DNA from: JBQTII01 sp052388275
Lineage (GTDB): Bacteria > Actinomycetota > Actinomycetes > Sporichthyales > Sporichthyaceae
DNA: 64,000 bases
Direction of reading: 5' to 3'
Assembly: GCA_052388275.1 (NCBI GenBank)
Contig: JBQTII010000063.1
Span: 1-64,000 of the forward strand
Below are positions 35,200 to 43,375 of the stretch, piece by piece. The position numbers and the translations under genes were made by a program. The notes beneath the pieces were generated by a model that was not told the origin of the DNA, did not search any database, and saw only the letters and a program-made list of their open reading frames with translations. Every line of letters starts with the position of its first letter. Within the stretch, counting starts at the first letter, position 1.

Positions 35200-36467
35200 C
35201 AGCCGACCCGCTCACGGCGGCCGAGGATGCCTTGTGGACGGACCATCAGAATGACGATCAGTATTGCTAGCGCGCCGACGTTCTTCAGCTCCGGGGAGAC
35301 CACCAGCGTCGAGAGCTGGATGAAGACCCCGATCACCAGCGCCCCGAGCAGGGCGCCGCTCGCCGATCCGAGTCCGCCCAGGGTCACGGCGGCGAAGAGC
35401 AGCAGCAGGATGTTGAAGCCCATCTGGAAGTTCACCTGCTGCGCCAGCCCGAGCAGGATGCCCGCGAGCCCCGCCAGCGCCGCCCCGACCATCCACACCA
35501 GGCGCATGACGCGGTCGGTGTCGATCCCCGAGGCGGCGGCCAGGGCCGGATTGTCCGCGACCGCCCGGGTGGCCTTGCCCAGGCGGGTGCGGGTCAGTGC
35601 CAACAGGACGGCAACCAGTGCGAGCACGGCAATGCCCATGCTCCAGTAGTCCTTGGGTGCCAGCGCGACCGGGAGCGGGCCGGCCTTGACCGCCGGCTGG
35701 CTCTGGAAATCGGTGTAGGCCTCGTTGCCCGCGCCGAAGAAGTAGAGAAAGACATAGCGAACCAGCAGGGCGACCCCGATCGAGACGATCATCATCGCGA
35801 GCAGGCCGGTGCCGCGCCGGCGCAGCACACCCCAGAAGGCGCGATCCTGCAGTGAGCCGGCGAGCCCGCAGATGATCACCGTCAGCGCGCCCGCGGTGAG
35901 CAGCGGCACCTCCAGCTCGACGTTGAGCAGGTAGGCGGTCATCGCCCCGAAGGTGACCAGTTCGCCGTGTGCGAAGTTGACCAGCCCAGTGGTGCCGTAG
36001 ATCAGGGACAGCCCGACGGCGGCGAGCGCCAGGATCAAGCCGAACCGCAGGCCCTCGGCGATCAGCTGTGCGGTCCGGTTCGTCTCGGAGGCCTCCGCCT
36101 CGGCTCGTTCGCCGAGCGGAAACAGCTGGGGCCGCAGCTGGCCGGCGCCGACCTCGCGGGTCACGGTCGCCTCGGCGCCTTCGCGCAGGCCGACACCGTC
36201 GGGCAGGCTCGCCTCATCGAGGCTCACCTGGTACGTGCCGGCCCCGGGCAGCACGATCGCCCATTCCCCGGCCTGGTCGGTGATGGCCTCGCCCACCGGG
36301 GTCCCGGTCTCGCTCACCACGGCGATCCGCACGCCGGCGACGGGGTTGGCGCCGTTGCGCAGCCGCCCGTGCAGGTCCTCGGCGGCGCTCGCCGCGCTCG
36401 CCAGCAGCGGGATCGCGAGCAGCGCGAGCAGCACCGATGCCAGCAGCGTCGCCACCCGCCGTGACAC
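35199..36467 (-). CDS. livH: Permease LivH with an N-terminal extracellular beta-sandwich domain
   Basis: The 422-residue protein begins with a signal peptide (LLASVLLALLAIPLLASAAS) and a domain of about 80 residues of the carboxypeptidase-regulatory-like or Cna-B type (LHGRLRNGANPVAGVRIAVV, then VGEAITDQAGEWAIVLPGAG). A linker then leads into the usual LivH permease (GLILALAAVGLSLIYGTTGL, then VNFAHGELVTFGAMTAYLLN). Ordinary LivH is about 290 residues and lacks the external domain. GTG at 36467 is chosen because GGGAGG lies about 8 nt upstream. It is the first gene of the operon. Confidence 0.88.
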   Translation of the reverse strand: MSRRVATLLASVLLALLAIPLLASAASAAEDLHGRLRNGANPVAGVRIAVVSETGTPVGEAITDQAGEWAIVLPGAGTYQVSLDEASLPDGVGLREGAEATVTREVGAGQLRPQLFPLGERAEAEASETNRTAQLIAEGLRFGLILALAAVGLSLIYGTTGLVNFAHGELVTFGAMTAYLLNVELEVPLLTAGALTVIICGLAGSLQDRAFWGVLRRRGTGLLAMMIVSIGVALLVRYVFLYFFGAGNEAYTDFQSQPAVKAGPLPVALAPKDYWSMGIAVLALVAVLLALTRTRLGKATRAVADNPALAAASGIDTDRVMRLVWMVGAALAGLAGILLGLAQQVNFQMGFNILLLLFAAVTLGGLGSASGALLGALVIGVFIQLSTLVVSPELKNVGALAILIVILMVRPQGILGRRERVG

Positions 36468-36599
36468 GATCTGGCCTCCCCGTCCGCCGTCCGTGATCTT
36501 CACCGAGGTTAGTGGCCCGGCGACGCCCTCGGATGGCGAATCGCCCGCACAGGTGCCCGCGCTCATTACTCGGCACCGGCACCCTGTCCCATGCCCGCC

Positions 36600-36639
36600 G
36601 GGTGGGATTCGGGCACCGCAGCGGGCCCGAATCCCACCC
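36600..36639. promoter_or_regulatory. 14-bp perfect inverted repeat in the livH-polA region
   Basis: GGGTGGGATTCGGG at 36600-36613 pairs perfectly with 36626-36639 over a 12-nt loop. The right arm ends 24 nt before the polA GTG. It lies between divergent genes, so it may be an operator or a hairpin in the polA leader. Confidence 0.6.
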
Positions 36640-36663
36640 GCTGGGCAGTAAAGAGGCCAGTGG

Positions 36664-39369
36664 GTGGCGCTGGCTAGGCTCGCGCCCGTGAAGATCCCCG
36701 GCGCCGGGCGCCTGCTGCTCCTCGATGGGCATTCCCTCGCCTACCGAGCATTCTTCGCGCTCCCTTTGGAGAACTTCTCGACCGCGACGGGTTCGCCTAC
36801 CAACGCCGTCTACGGCTTCACCTCGATGCTCATCAACACCCTGCGCGATGAGGCGCCGACCCACGTCGCGGTCTGCTTCGACGTCAGCCGCGCGACGTTC
36901 CGCCTGGAAGCCTTTCCCGAGTACAAGGCCAACCGCACCAGCACCCCGGATGAGTTCCGTCCGCAGGTCTCCCTGATCCGTGAGGTGCTCGACGCGCTGC
37001 GGATCCCGGTGCTCGCGGTCGAGGGCTACGAGGCCGACGACGTCATCGCCACGCTGGCGGTGGCGGCCGAAAAGGCGGGGTTGGAGGTGTTGATCCTGAC
37101 CGGGGACCGCGACTCGTTTGCGTTGGTCTCGGATTCGGTCACGGTGCTCTACCCGATCCGCGGGGTCTCCGAGCTGTCCCGGATGGATCCGGCCGCAGTG
37201 CTGGCGAAGTACGGGCTGACCCCGGCGCAGTACCCGGACTACGCCGCCCTGCGCGGGGACCCGAGTGACAACCTGCCCTCGATTCCGGGGGTGGGGGAGA
37301 AGACCGCGAGCAAGTGGATTCGCGAGTTCGGCTCACTGGCCGCGCTGGTGGAGCGCGTCGAGGAGGTCAAGGGCAAAGTCGGGGATTCGCTGCGCGCCCA
37401 CCTCGGTGCGGTGCTGCTCAACAGCCAGCTCACCGAACTGCGGCGCGACGTCGCGCTGCCGCTCGGCGTCGATGATCTGCTGCTCACCCAATGGGATCGC
37501 GACGAGGTGCACCGGGTCTTCGACGCCCTGGAGTTCCGGGTGCTGCGCGAGCGCCTGTGGGCAACGCTGAGTACCCCGGAGCCTGAGGCCGAGTCAGGTT
37601 TCGAGATCGCAGGTCAGGCCCTCGCCGAGGGGGCGCTGGCCGCCTGGCTTGCGGCCCACGCGAGCGGCACCACCCGTACCGGAGTCGAGGTCGTGGGCAG
37701 CTGGGGCAGGGGTACGGGCGCCGTGAGCGGGATCGCGCTGGCGGCCGCCGATGGTGCGGCGTGTTTCCTCGACCCGGCGACGCTGACCCCGCACGACGAC
37801 GCGGCGCTCACGGCCTGGTTCGCCGACGCCTCCCGCCCGAAGGCATGCCACGATGCGAAGGGCCCGATGCTCGCCCTGGCCGCCCATGGCTGGACGCTCG
37901 GCGGGCTGACGTCGGACACCGCACTCTCGGCCTACCTCGCGCTGCCGGGCCAGCGTTCGTTCGACCTAGGGGATCTGGCGTTGCGCTTCCTGCACCGCGA
38001 GCTGCGCAACGACGCGGACCTCGACGGCCAGCTTTCCTTCGACGGCGCGGACGAGGCCGCCAGTGCGCAATCCGCGATGCTGCGGGCCCGCGCGGTGATC
38101 GACCTGGCCGAGCACCTGGACACCGAGCTCACCGCCCGCGGCGGCGCGGCGTTGCTGGCGCAGGTCGAGCTCCCGCTGGTCACCGAGCTCGCGGAGCTGG
38201 AGAAGGTCGGCATCGCGGCCGATGCGGAGTACCTGGCGCACCTGTCCAGTGACTTCGGCGCCGAGGTGAAGTCCGCCGAACAGGCGGCCTTCGACGCAAT
38301 CGGACACGAGGTGAACCTGGGCTCGCCCAAGCAGTTGCAGGTGGTGCTCTTCGACGAGCTCGCGCTGCCGAAGACGAAGAAGATCAAGACCGGCTGGACC
38401 ACCGACGCCGAGGCCCTCGCGGACCTGTTCGCCAAGACCGGACATCCGTTCCTGGAGCACCTGCTGCGGCACCGTGACGTCACGCGCCTGAAATCCACCG
38501 TCGACGGGCTGATCCCGATGCTCGACGATCACGGGCGCATCCACACCACGTTCAACCAGACGATCGCCGCCACCGGGCGCCTGTCCTCCACGGACCCGAA
38601 CCTGCAGAACATCCCGATCCGCACCGAGGAGGGCCGCCGGATCCGGGCCGCGTTCATCGTCGGGGCGGGGTATGAGTCCCTGATGACCGCCGACTACAGC
38701 CAGATCGAGATGCGGATCATGGCGCATCTGTCCGCCGACGCCGGCCTGCAACAGGCCTTCGCCTCGGGGGAGGACCTGCACACCACCGTCGCCTCCCGGG
38801 TGTTCGGGGTGCCCGCCGACGCCGTGACGCCGCAGATGCGCGCGAAGATCAAGGCGATGTCCTACGGGCTCGCGTACGGGCTCTCCGCCTTCGGGTTGTC
38901 CAAGCAGTTGAACATCGGCGTCGACGAGGCCCATCAGCTGATGGAGGAGTACTTCGAGCGGTTCGGCGGCGTCCGCGACTACCTGCGCACCGTCGTCGAC
39001 GATGCCCGCCGCGATGGCTACACCGAGACGATTCTGGGCCGGCGCCGTTACCTGCCCGACCTGGTCAGCGACAACCGCCAGCGCCGGGAGATGGCCGAGC
39101 GGATGGCGCTGAACGCCCCGATCCAGGGCAGCGCCGCCGACATCATCAAGGTCGCGATGCTCGGCGTCGCCGACGCCCTGCGCGCCGCGGGCGCCCACTC
39201 GCGGATGCTCCTGCAGGTCCACGACGAGCTGGTGCTCGAGGTCGCCCCCGGGGAGCGCGCGAGCGTCGAGGCGCTGGTGCGCGAGCAGTTGGGCAACGCC
39301 TACCCGCTCACCGTCGCTCTCGACGTTTCCGTCGGATATGGCCGCACCTGGCACGACGCCGGCCATTAG
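36664..39369 (+). CDS. polA: DNA polymerase I
   Basis: The 901-residue protein has a 5'-3' exonuclease domain (residues about 15-300; LLLDGHSLAYRAFFALP, then LRGDPSDNLPSIPGVGEKTA), a middle 3'-5' exonuclease-like domain and a C-terminal polymerase domain (motif A TADYSQIEMRIMAHLS, motif B region KIKAMSYGLAYGLSAFGLSK, motif C LQVHDELVLEV). In the middle domain the region where DxE should bind metal reads VVGSWGRGTG and SGIALAAADG, so proofreading is probably absent, as in other actinobacteria. Start GTG at 36664 or 36688 is uncertain. Stop is TAG. Confidence 0.95.
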   Translation: MALARLAPVKIPGAGRLLLLDGHSLAYRAFFALPLENFSTATGSPTNAVYGFTSMLINTLRDEAPTHVAVCFDVSRATFRLEAFPEYKANRTSTPDEFRPQVSLIREVLDALRIPVLAVEGYEADDVIATLAVAAEKAGLEVLILTGDRDSFALVSDSVTVLYPIRGVSELSRMDPAAVLAKYGLTPAQYPDYAALRGDPSDNLPSIPGVGEKTASKWIREFGSLAALVERVEEVKGKVGDSLRAHLGAVLLNSQLTELRRDVALPLGVDDLLLTQWDRDEVHRVFDALEFRVLRERLWATLSTPEPEAESGFEIAGQALAEGALAAWLAAHASGTTRTGVEVVGSWGRGTGAVSGIALAAADGAACFLDPATLTPHDDAALTAWFADASRPKACHDAKGPMLALAAHGWTLGGLTSDTALSAYLALPGQRSFDLGDLALRFLHRELRNDADLDGQLSFDGADEAASAQSAMLRARAVIDLAEHLDTELTARGGAALLAQVELPLVTELAELEKVGIAADAEYLAHLSSDFGAEVKSAEQAAFDAIGHEVNLGSPKQLQVVLFDELALPKTKKIKTGWTTDAEALADLFAKTGHPFLEHLLRHRDVTRLKSTVDGLIPMLDDHGRIHTTFNQTIAATGRLSSTDPNLQNIPIRTEEGRRIRAAFIVGAGYESLMTADYSQIEMRIMAHLSADAGLQQAFASGEDLHTTVASRVFGVPADAVTPQMRAKIKAMSYGLAYGLSAFGLSKQLNIGVDEAHQLMEEYFERFGGVRDYLRTVVDDARRDGYTETILGRRRYLPDLVSDNRQRREMAERMALNAPIQGSAADIIKVAMLGVADALRAAGAHSRMLLQVHDELVLEVAPGERASVEALVREQLGNAYPLTVALDVSVGYGRTWHDAGH

Positions 39370-39739
39370 CGACGCTGCCCCCCGTCGCCGCTCATGAATG
39401 AGCTGCGACGGCTCTCCCCTACGCCCGGCGCCGGAATCCACCGCGATTTGCCGGATTTGTCCAGTCGCTGCGTAGGAGAGAGCGCCGGGGGAGGGTGCGG
39501 GCTCAAGGCCCGACGTCGGGCGACCGATATCTCTGCGACCAGCGGGCGCGCCCGCCCGCATGGCAGGGGGAGGGACAAGGCGTGCCTCCCCATCTCGATA
39601 GCCGGCGTGGTCGGCGCCCGAGCTGCCCCTGGCTGCGTTGTCGTCGGCGCTCGATGCTCCGCATCGAGCTTCGCCTTCGCCTTGCCAGGGATTGCTCGGA
39701 TCACCGCCCACATCCGGCTGAGTTGGGGAGGTACGCCCT
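39370..39739 (+). promoter_or_regulatory. Structured 370-nt leader region before the transglycosylase gene
   Basis: No gene is seen. Hairpins in order: GTCGC-c-GCTCAT at 39384-39395 with 39398-39409 (probable polA terminator); a 13-bp near-perfect stem 39412-39424 with 39470-39482; GGGGAGG with CCTCCCC near 39568-39595; and GCTCGATGC at 39649-39657 with 39661-39669 inside an outer CCCTGGC/GCCAGGG stem. GGGGAGG at 39725-39731 is the ribosome site for the next gene. Leaders of actinobacterial cell-wall hydrolases often carry c-di-AMP riboswitches, but I do not see that consensus here. Confidence 0.45.
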
Positions 39740-40846
39740 ATGGGCAACTCACTGCGCCTCAGCGGTGTCGCGAGCGCCGTGGCTGCCGTGATCGTCGGGG
39801 TCACGTGCGCGCTGCCCGGGCCCGGATCCGATTCCGCGCAGGCGGTCGTCATGGCGCCGACGGGCGTTCCCGTTCTGCGCGGGATCGGGCCCTCGGACGC
39901 CTTGCCGACCATCGCGGCGCCCCAGCCCTACGAGATCGAAGCGCCGCGCCCGGTGCTGGGCCTCGCTCCGGCCTTCCCGCAAGCGCCGCCGGCCGCGGTC
40001 AGCCCCGCCGAGCTCACCGGACCCAGCACCATCACCGTCGCCGCACGAACCATTCCGGCCCGGGTACTGGCCGCCTACCAGCGCGCGGCGGCCGCCGCGG
40101 CGATAACCATGCCCACCTGTCACCTCACGTGGCCGCTACTGGCGGGCATCGGGCGCATCGAGTCCGGGCACGCCCGCGCCGGCGACATCGACGCCTACGG
40201 CACCACGCGGCGCCCCATCGTGGGGCCTGCCCTGGACGGCATCGGCCCGGTGGCCCTGATCCGCGACACCGACCGCGGGCGCCTGGATGGCGACACCCGC
40301 TACGACCGCGCGGTGGGCCCGATGCAGTTCATCCCCGGCACGTGGGCGGCGTTCGGCCGGGACGCAAACGGCGACGGGAAGGCCGACCCGCACAACGTCG
40401 TCGACGCGGCGCTGTCCTCGGCCACCTACCTGTGCGCGGGCGGCGGGAGCATGCTCGCTCGCGATGACCTGCTCGCCGCGGTGTTCCGCTACAACCGTTC
40501 CTGGGACTACGTCTCCGCGGTGCTGACCTGGGCAGGCATCTACTCCGGGTACGGCGTGGTCGAGGTCGGGCCCGCCAAGCTCAAGGCCCCGAAGCCCGTC
40601 AAGGACGAAATGAGCAGCCCCACCGCGGCTCCGACCCCGCTCCCACCTCTGCCCCCGCTCCCACCCCTGCCCCCGGCCCCCACTCCGGTCCCTGCAACGC
40701 CGGCACCCTCCCCGATCACGGCGGCGCCGACCGGTACCCCGGAGCCGAGCCCCTCACCGGAACCCACCGAGGCCGCCCCGGACCCGCTGCTGCCGCTTCC
40801 GCAGGTCATTGCGGTACCCCTGCCGGACGCCGGAGACCTCGAATGA
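39740..40846 (+). CDS. Secreted lytic murein transglycosylase (SLT/MltB-like)
   Basis: The 368-residue protein has a signal peptide (ASAVAAVIVGVTCALPGPGS), a proline-rich linker, and a transglycosylase domain with the catalytic Glu in LAGIGRIESGHARAGDID, then AVGPMQFIPGTWAAFGRDAN and GDGKADPHNVVDAALSSATY. A Pro-rich tail (PLPPLPPLPPLPPAP) follows at the C-terminus. It cleaves glycan strands with 1,6-anhydro products. It is preceded by a long structured leader and GGGGAGG. Confidence 0.9.
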   Translation: MGNSLRLSGVASAVAAVIVGVTCALPGPGSDSAQAVVMAPTGVPVLRGIGPSDALPTIAAPQPYEIEAPRPVLGLAPAFPQAPPAAVSPAELTGPSTITVAARTIPARVLAAYQRAAAAAAITMPTCHLTWPLLAGIGRIESGHARAGDIDAYGTTRRPIVGPALDGIGPVALIRDTDRGRLDGDTRYDRAVGPMQFIPGTWAAFGRDANGDGKADPHNVVDAALSSATYLCAGGGSMLARDDLLAAVFRYNRSWDYVSAVLTWAGIYSGYGVVEVGPAKLKAPKPVKDEMSSPTAAPTPLPPLPPLPPLPPAPTPVPATPAPSPITAAPTGTPEPSPSPEPTEAAPDPLLPLPQVIAVPLPDAGDLE

Positions 40847-40991
40847 TCTCGCGCGCTCGCGGGGAGGTATCCTGAACGATGCGCTCTGGGTCCCCAGGCG
40901 CATCCAACGCGGCCTACTCGACGTCGTCCTCCTCCGGGGGCGCGCAGAACCAGGCCACCGATTCCCCCAGTATCCGGAGCTACGCACCCTT

Positions 40992-42494
40992 ATGACGTCC
41001 ACCATCGAGGCTTTCACCCCCGCCAGCACCACCCCGCAGGTCGCGATCAACGACATCGGCTCGGCTGAGGACTTTCTCGCCGCCATCGACCTGACCATCA
41101 AATACTTCACCGACGGGGACATCGTCTCCGGCGTCATCGTCAAGGTCGACCGGGACGAGGTCCTCCTCGACATCGGTTACAAGACCGAGGGCGTCATCCC
41201 ATCCCGCGAGCTGTCCATCAAGCACGACGTCGACCCCAACGAGGTCGTCAAGGTCGGCGATGAGATCGAGGCTCTGGTTCTCCAGTAGGAGGACAAGGAG
41301 GGTCGTCTGATCCTGTCCAAGTAGCGCGCCCAGTACGAGCGCGCCTGGGGCACGATCGAGCAGATCAAGGAGAACGAGGGGATCGTCAGCGGCCCGGTGA
41401 TCGAGGTCGTGAAGGGCGGCCTGATCATCGACATCGGGCTGCGCGGCTTCCTGCCGGCCTCCCTGGTCGAGATGCGCCGGGTGCGTGACCTGCAGCCCTA
41501 TGTCGGTAAGGAACTCGAGGCCAAGATCATTGAGCTGGACAAGAACCGCAACAACGTGGTCCTGTCCCGCCGCGCCTGGCTCGAGCAGACCCAGTCCGAG
41601 GTCCGCCAGACGTTCCTGACAACCCTTCAGAAAGGCCAGATTCGGCCCGGCGTGGTGTCCTCGATCGTCAACTTCGGGGCGTTCGTGGACCTGGGTGGCG
41701 TCGACGGTCTGGTGCACGTCTCCGAGCTGTCCTGGAAGCACATCGACCACCCCTCCGAGGTCGTCGAGGTCGGCCAGGAGGTCACCGTCGAGGTGCTCGA
41801 CGTCGACATGGACCGCGAGCGTGTCTCGTTGTCCCTGAAGGCCACTCAGGAAGACCCGTGGCAGCAATTCGCGCGTACCCACGCGATCGGCCAGGTCGTG
41901 CCGGGCAAGGTCACCAAGCTCGTCCCGTTCGGTGCGTTCGTGCGCGTCGACGAGGGCATCGAGGGCCTGGTGCACATCTCCGAACTGGCTGAGCGTCACG
42001 TGGAGATTCCCGAGCAGGTCGTACAGGTGGGCGATGAGATCTTCGTCAAGGTCATCGACATCGACCTGGAACGCCGGCGGATCTCGCTCTCCCTCAAGCA
42101 GGCCAACGAGGGATCCGGCGCGACCCCCGAGGCCGACGAGCATTTCGACCCGGCCCTGTACGGCATGCCGGCGGAATACAACGAGGCCGGGGAGTACGTC
42201 TACCCGGATGGCTTCGACTCCGAGACCAACGAGTGGCTGCCGGGCTTCGAGACCCAGCAGGCCGCGTGGGAGAAGCAGTACGCCGTCGCCCGCGAGCGCT
42301 TCGAGGCGCACCGCAAGCAGGCCAAGGCCGCCCGGGAGGCCGACGCCGAGGCCGGCGCCGCCGCCACCGCGGCCGGGGAGGCGACCTCGTACTCCTCCGA
42401 GGCGGCGGGCACCGAGCCCGATGGCGGCACGCTCGCCTCGGACGAGGCCCTGGCGGCCCTGCGCGAGAAGCTGACCGGCGGCGGGCGCTCCTGA
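40992..42494 (+). CDS. rpsA: Ribosomal protein S1, interrupted by two in-frame TAG codons
   Basis: The 500-codon frame contains four S1 motifs (for example VNFGAFVDLGGVDGLVHVSE and LVPFGAFVRVDEGIEGLVHI) and is co-linear with actinobacterial S1 from ATG 40992 (MTSTIEAFTPASTTPQVAIN) to the final TGA. Two TAG codons break it: 41286-41288 (in EALVLQ-TAG-EDKEGR) and 41322-41324 (in RLILSK-TAG-RAQYERA). Homologues have Lys at both, so each is an AAG to TAG change. No frameshift occurs on either side. S1 is essential, so a sequencing error, a second copy or suppression must be considered. A GTG at 41397 could restart translation. Confidence 0.85.
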
Positions 42495-42526
42495 CCCGCA
42501 CGGCACGCACCTGAGTTACTCGAAGG

Positions 42527-42549
42527 CCCCGCCGGTCCACCCGGCGGGG
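42527..42549 (+). terminator. Terminator hairpin after rpsA
   Basis: CCCCGCCGG at 42527-42535 pairs with CCGGCGGGG at 42541-42549. It leads directly into a G/C-only tract at about 42545-42608 of low complexity, where base calls may be unreliable. Confidence 0.65.
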
Positions 42550-42644
42550 GGGGGGGCCCCCGGCCCCCCGCGGCGGGCGGGCGGGGGGCCCTTACCCCGC
42601 CCCCCCCTCGTTTGGGGTGCGGGCCCTACCGCGCACTGTCACGC

Positions 42645-42666
42645 CCCGACACGCATACAGAGGATG
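42645..42666 (+). repeat. Half copy of the dispersed palindromic repeat, before coaE
   Basis: CCCGACACGCATACAG then AGGATG at 42645-42666 is identical over 22 nt to the right arm of the element at 51739-51760. No left arm is present. It ends 20 nt before the coaE ATG. Confidence 0.8.
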
Positions 42667-42686
42667 CGGCGCGGCATGATCGCGGC

Positions 42687-43289
42687 ATGCGTAACGCCAC
42701 CCTGCAGATCGCGCTCACCGGCGGCATCGGGTCGGGCAAGACGGCCGTCAGCGACCTGCTCGGGAGCTGGGGCGCGCTCGTGATCGACGCCGACGTGCTC
42801 GCCCGGGAGGTCGTCGAGCCGGGAACCCCTGGCCTGGCCGCGATCCGCGCCGAGTTCGGCCCGGGGGTGCTCACGGCAGACGGGCGCCTGGACCGCGAGG
42901 CCCTCGCCGCGATCGTCTTCACCGACGACGCTGCGCGCTCGCGGCTCAACGCGATCGTGCACCCCCTGGTGCGGGCCCGCGCGGACCAGTTGGCGGCCGC
43001 CGCGCCGCCCGGTTCGGTGGTGGTGCACGCGATCCCGCTGCTGGTCGAGGCCGGCCGCACGGGCGGATTCGACCGGGTGGTGGTGGTCGACGTCGATCCC
43101 GACGCCGCCATCGAACGCCTGATCATTTTTCGCGGGATGAGCGAGGCCGACGCTCGTGCCCGGGTCGCCGCGCAGACCTCCCGCGCGGCGCGCCTGGCGA
43201 TCGCCGACGTGGTGATCGACAACTCCGGCGACCGCGCGCACCTGCAGGCACAGGTCCGGGTGCTCTGGGACCAGCTCACCGGTGACTGA
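42687..43289 (+). CDS. coaE: Dephospho-CoA kinase
   Basis: The 200-residue kinase catalyses the last step of coenzyme A synthesis, phosphorylating dephospho-CoA. Walker A is GGIGSGKT at residues 10-17; IDADVLAREVVEPG and NAIVHPLVRARA are conserved CoaE motifs. Mycobacterial CoaE has an extra GrpB-like C-terminal domain, which is absent here. coaE next to rpsA is the usual actinobacterial order. ATG at 42687 is chosen by homology. Confidence 0.94.
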   Translation: MRNATLQIALTGGIGSGKTAVSDLLGSWGALVIDADVLAREVVEPGTPGLAAIRAEFGPGVLTADGRLDREALAAIVFTDDAARSRLNAIVHPLVRARADQLAAAAPPGSVVVHAIPLLVEAGRTGGFDRVVVVDVDPDAAIERLIIFRGMSEADARARVAAQTSRAARLAIADVVIDNSGDRAHLQAQVRVLWDQLTGD

Positions 43290-43375
43290 GGGCGCTAACG
43301 TTCACCCGCTGTTCGACGGTAGTTTTGGCGACATTCATCACCGTGCCCGGTGTGGGCCGAGCGGAGGCTGCCGTC

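Noticed and set aside
39370..39739. c-di-AMP (ydaO) riboswitch
   Set aside because: The context fits, but I could not find the conserved motifs of that riboswitch; only generic hairpins are visible.
41397..42494. Separate gene starting at GTG 41397
   Set aside because: It is the continuation of the rpsA frame; homology is continuous through both TAG codons, so it is better described as one interrupted gene.
40992..42494. Genome-wide recoding of TAG as lysine
   Set aside because: Many genes in the window end properly at TAG (atpA, atpC, phaC, the B12 mutase, polA), so a general recoding would extend them.
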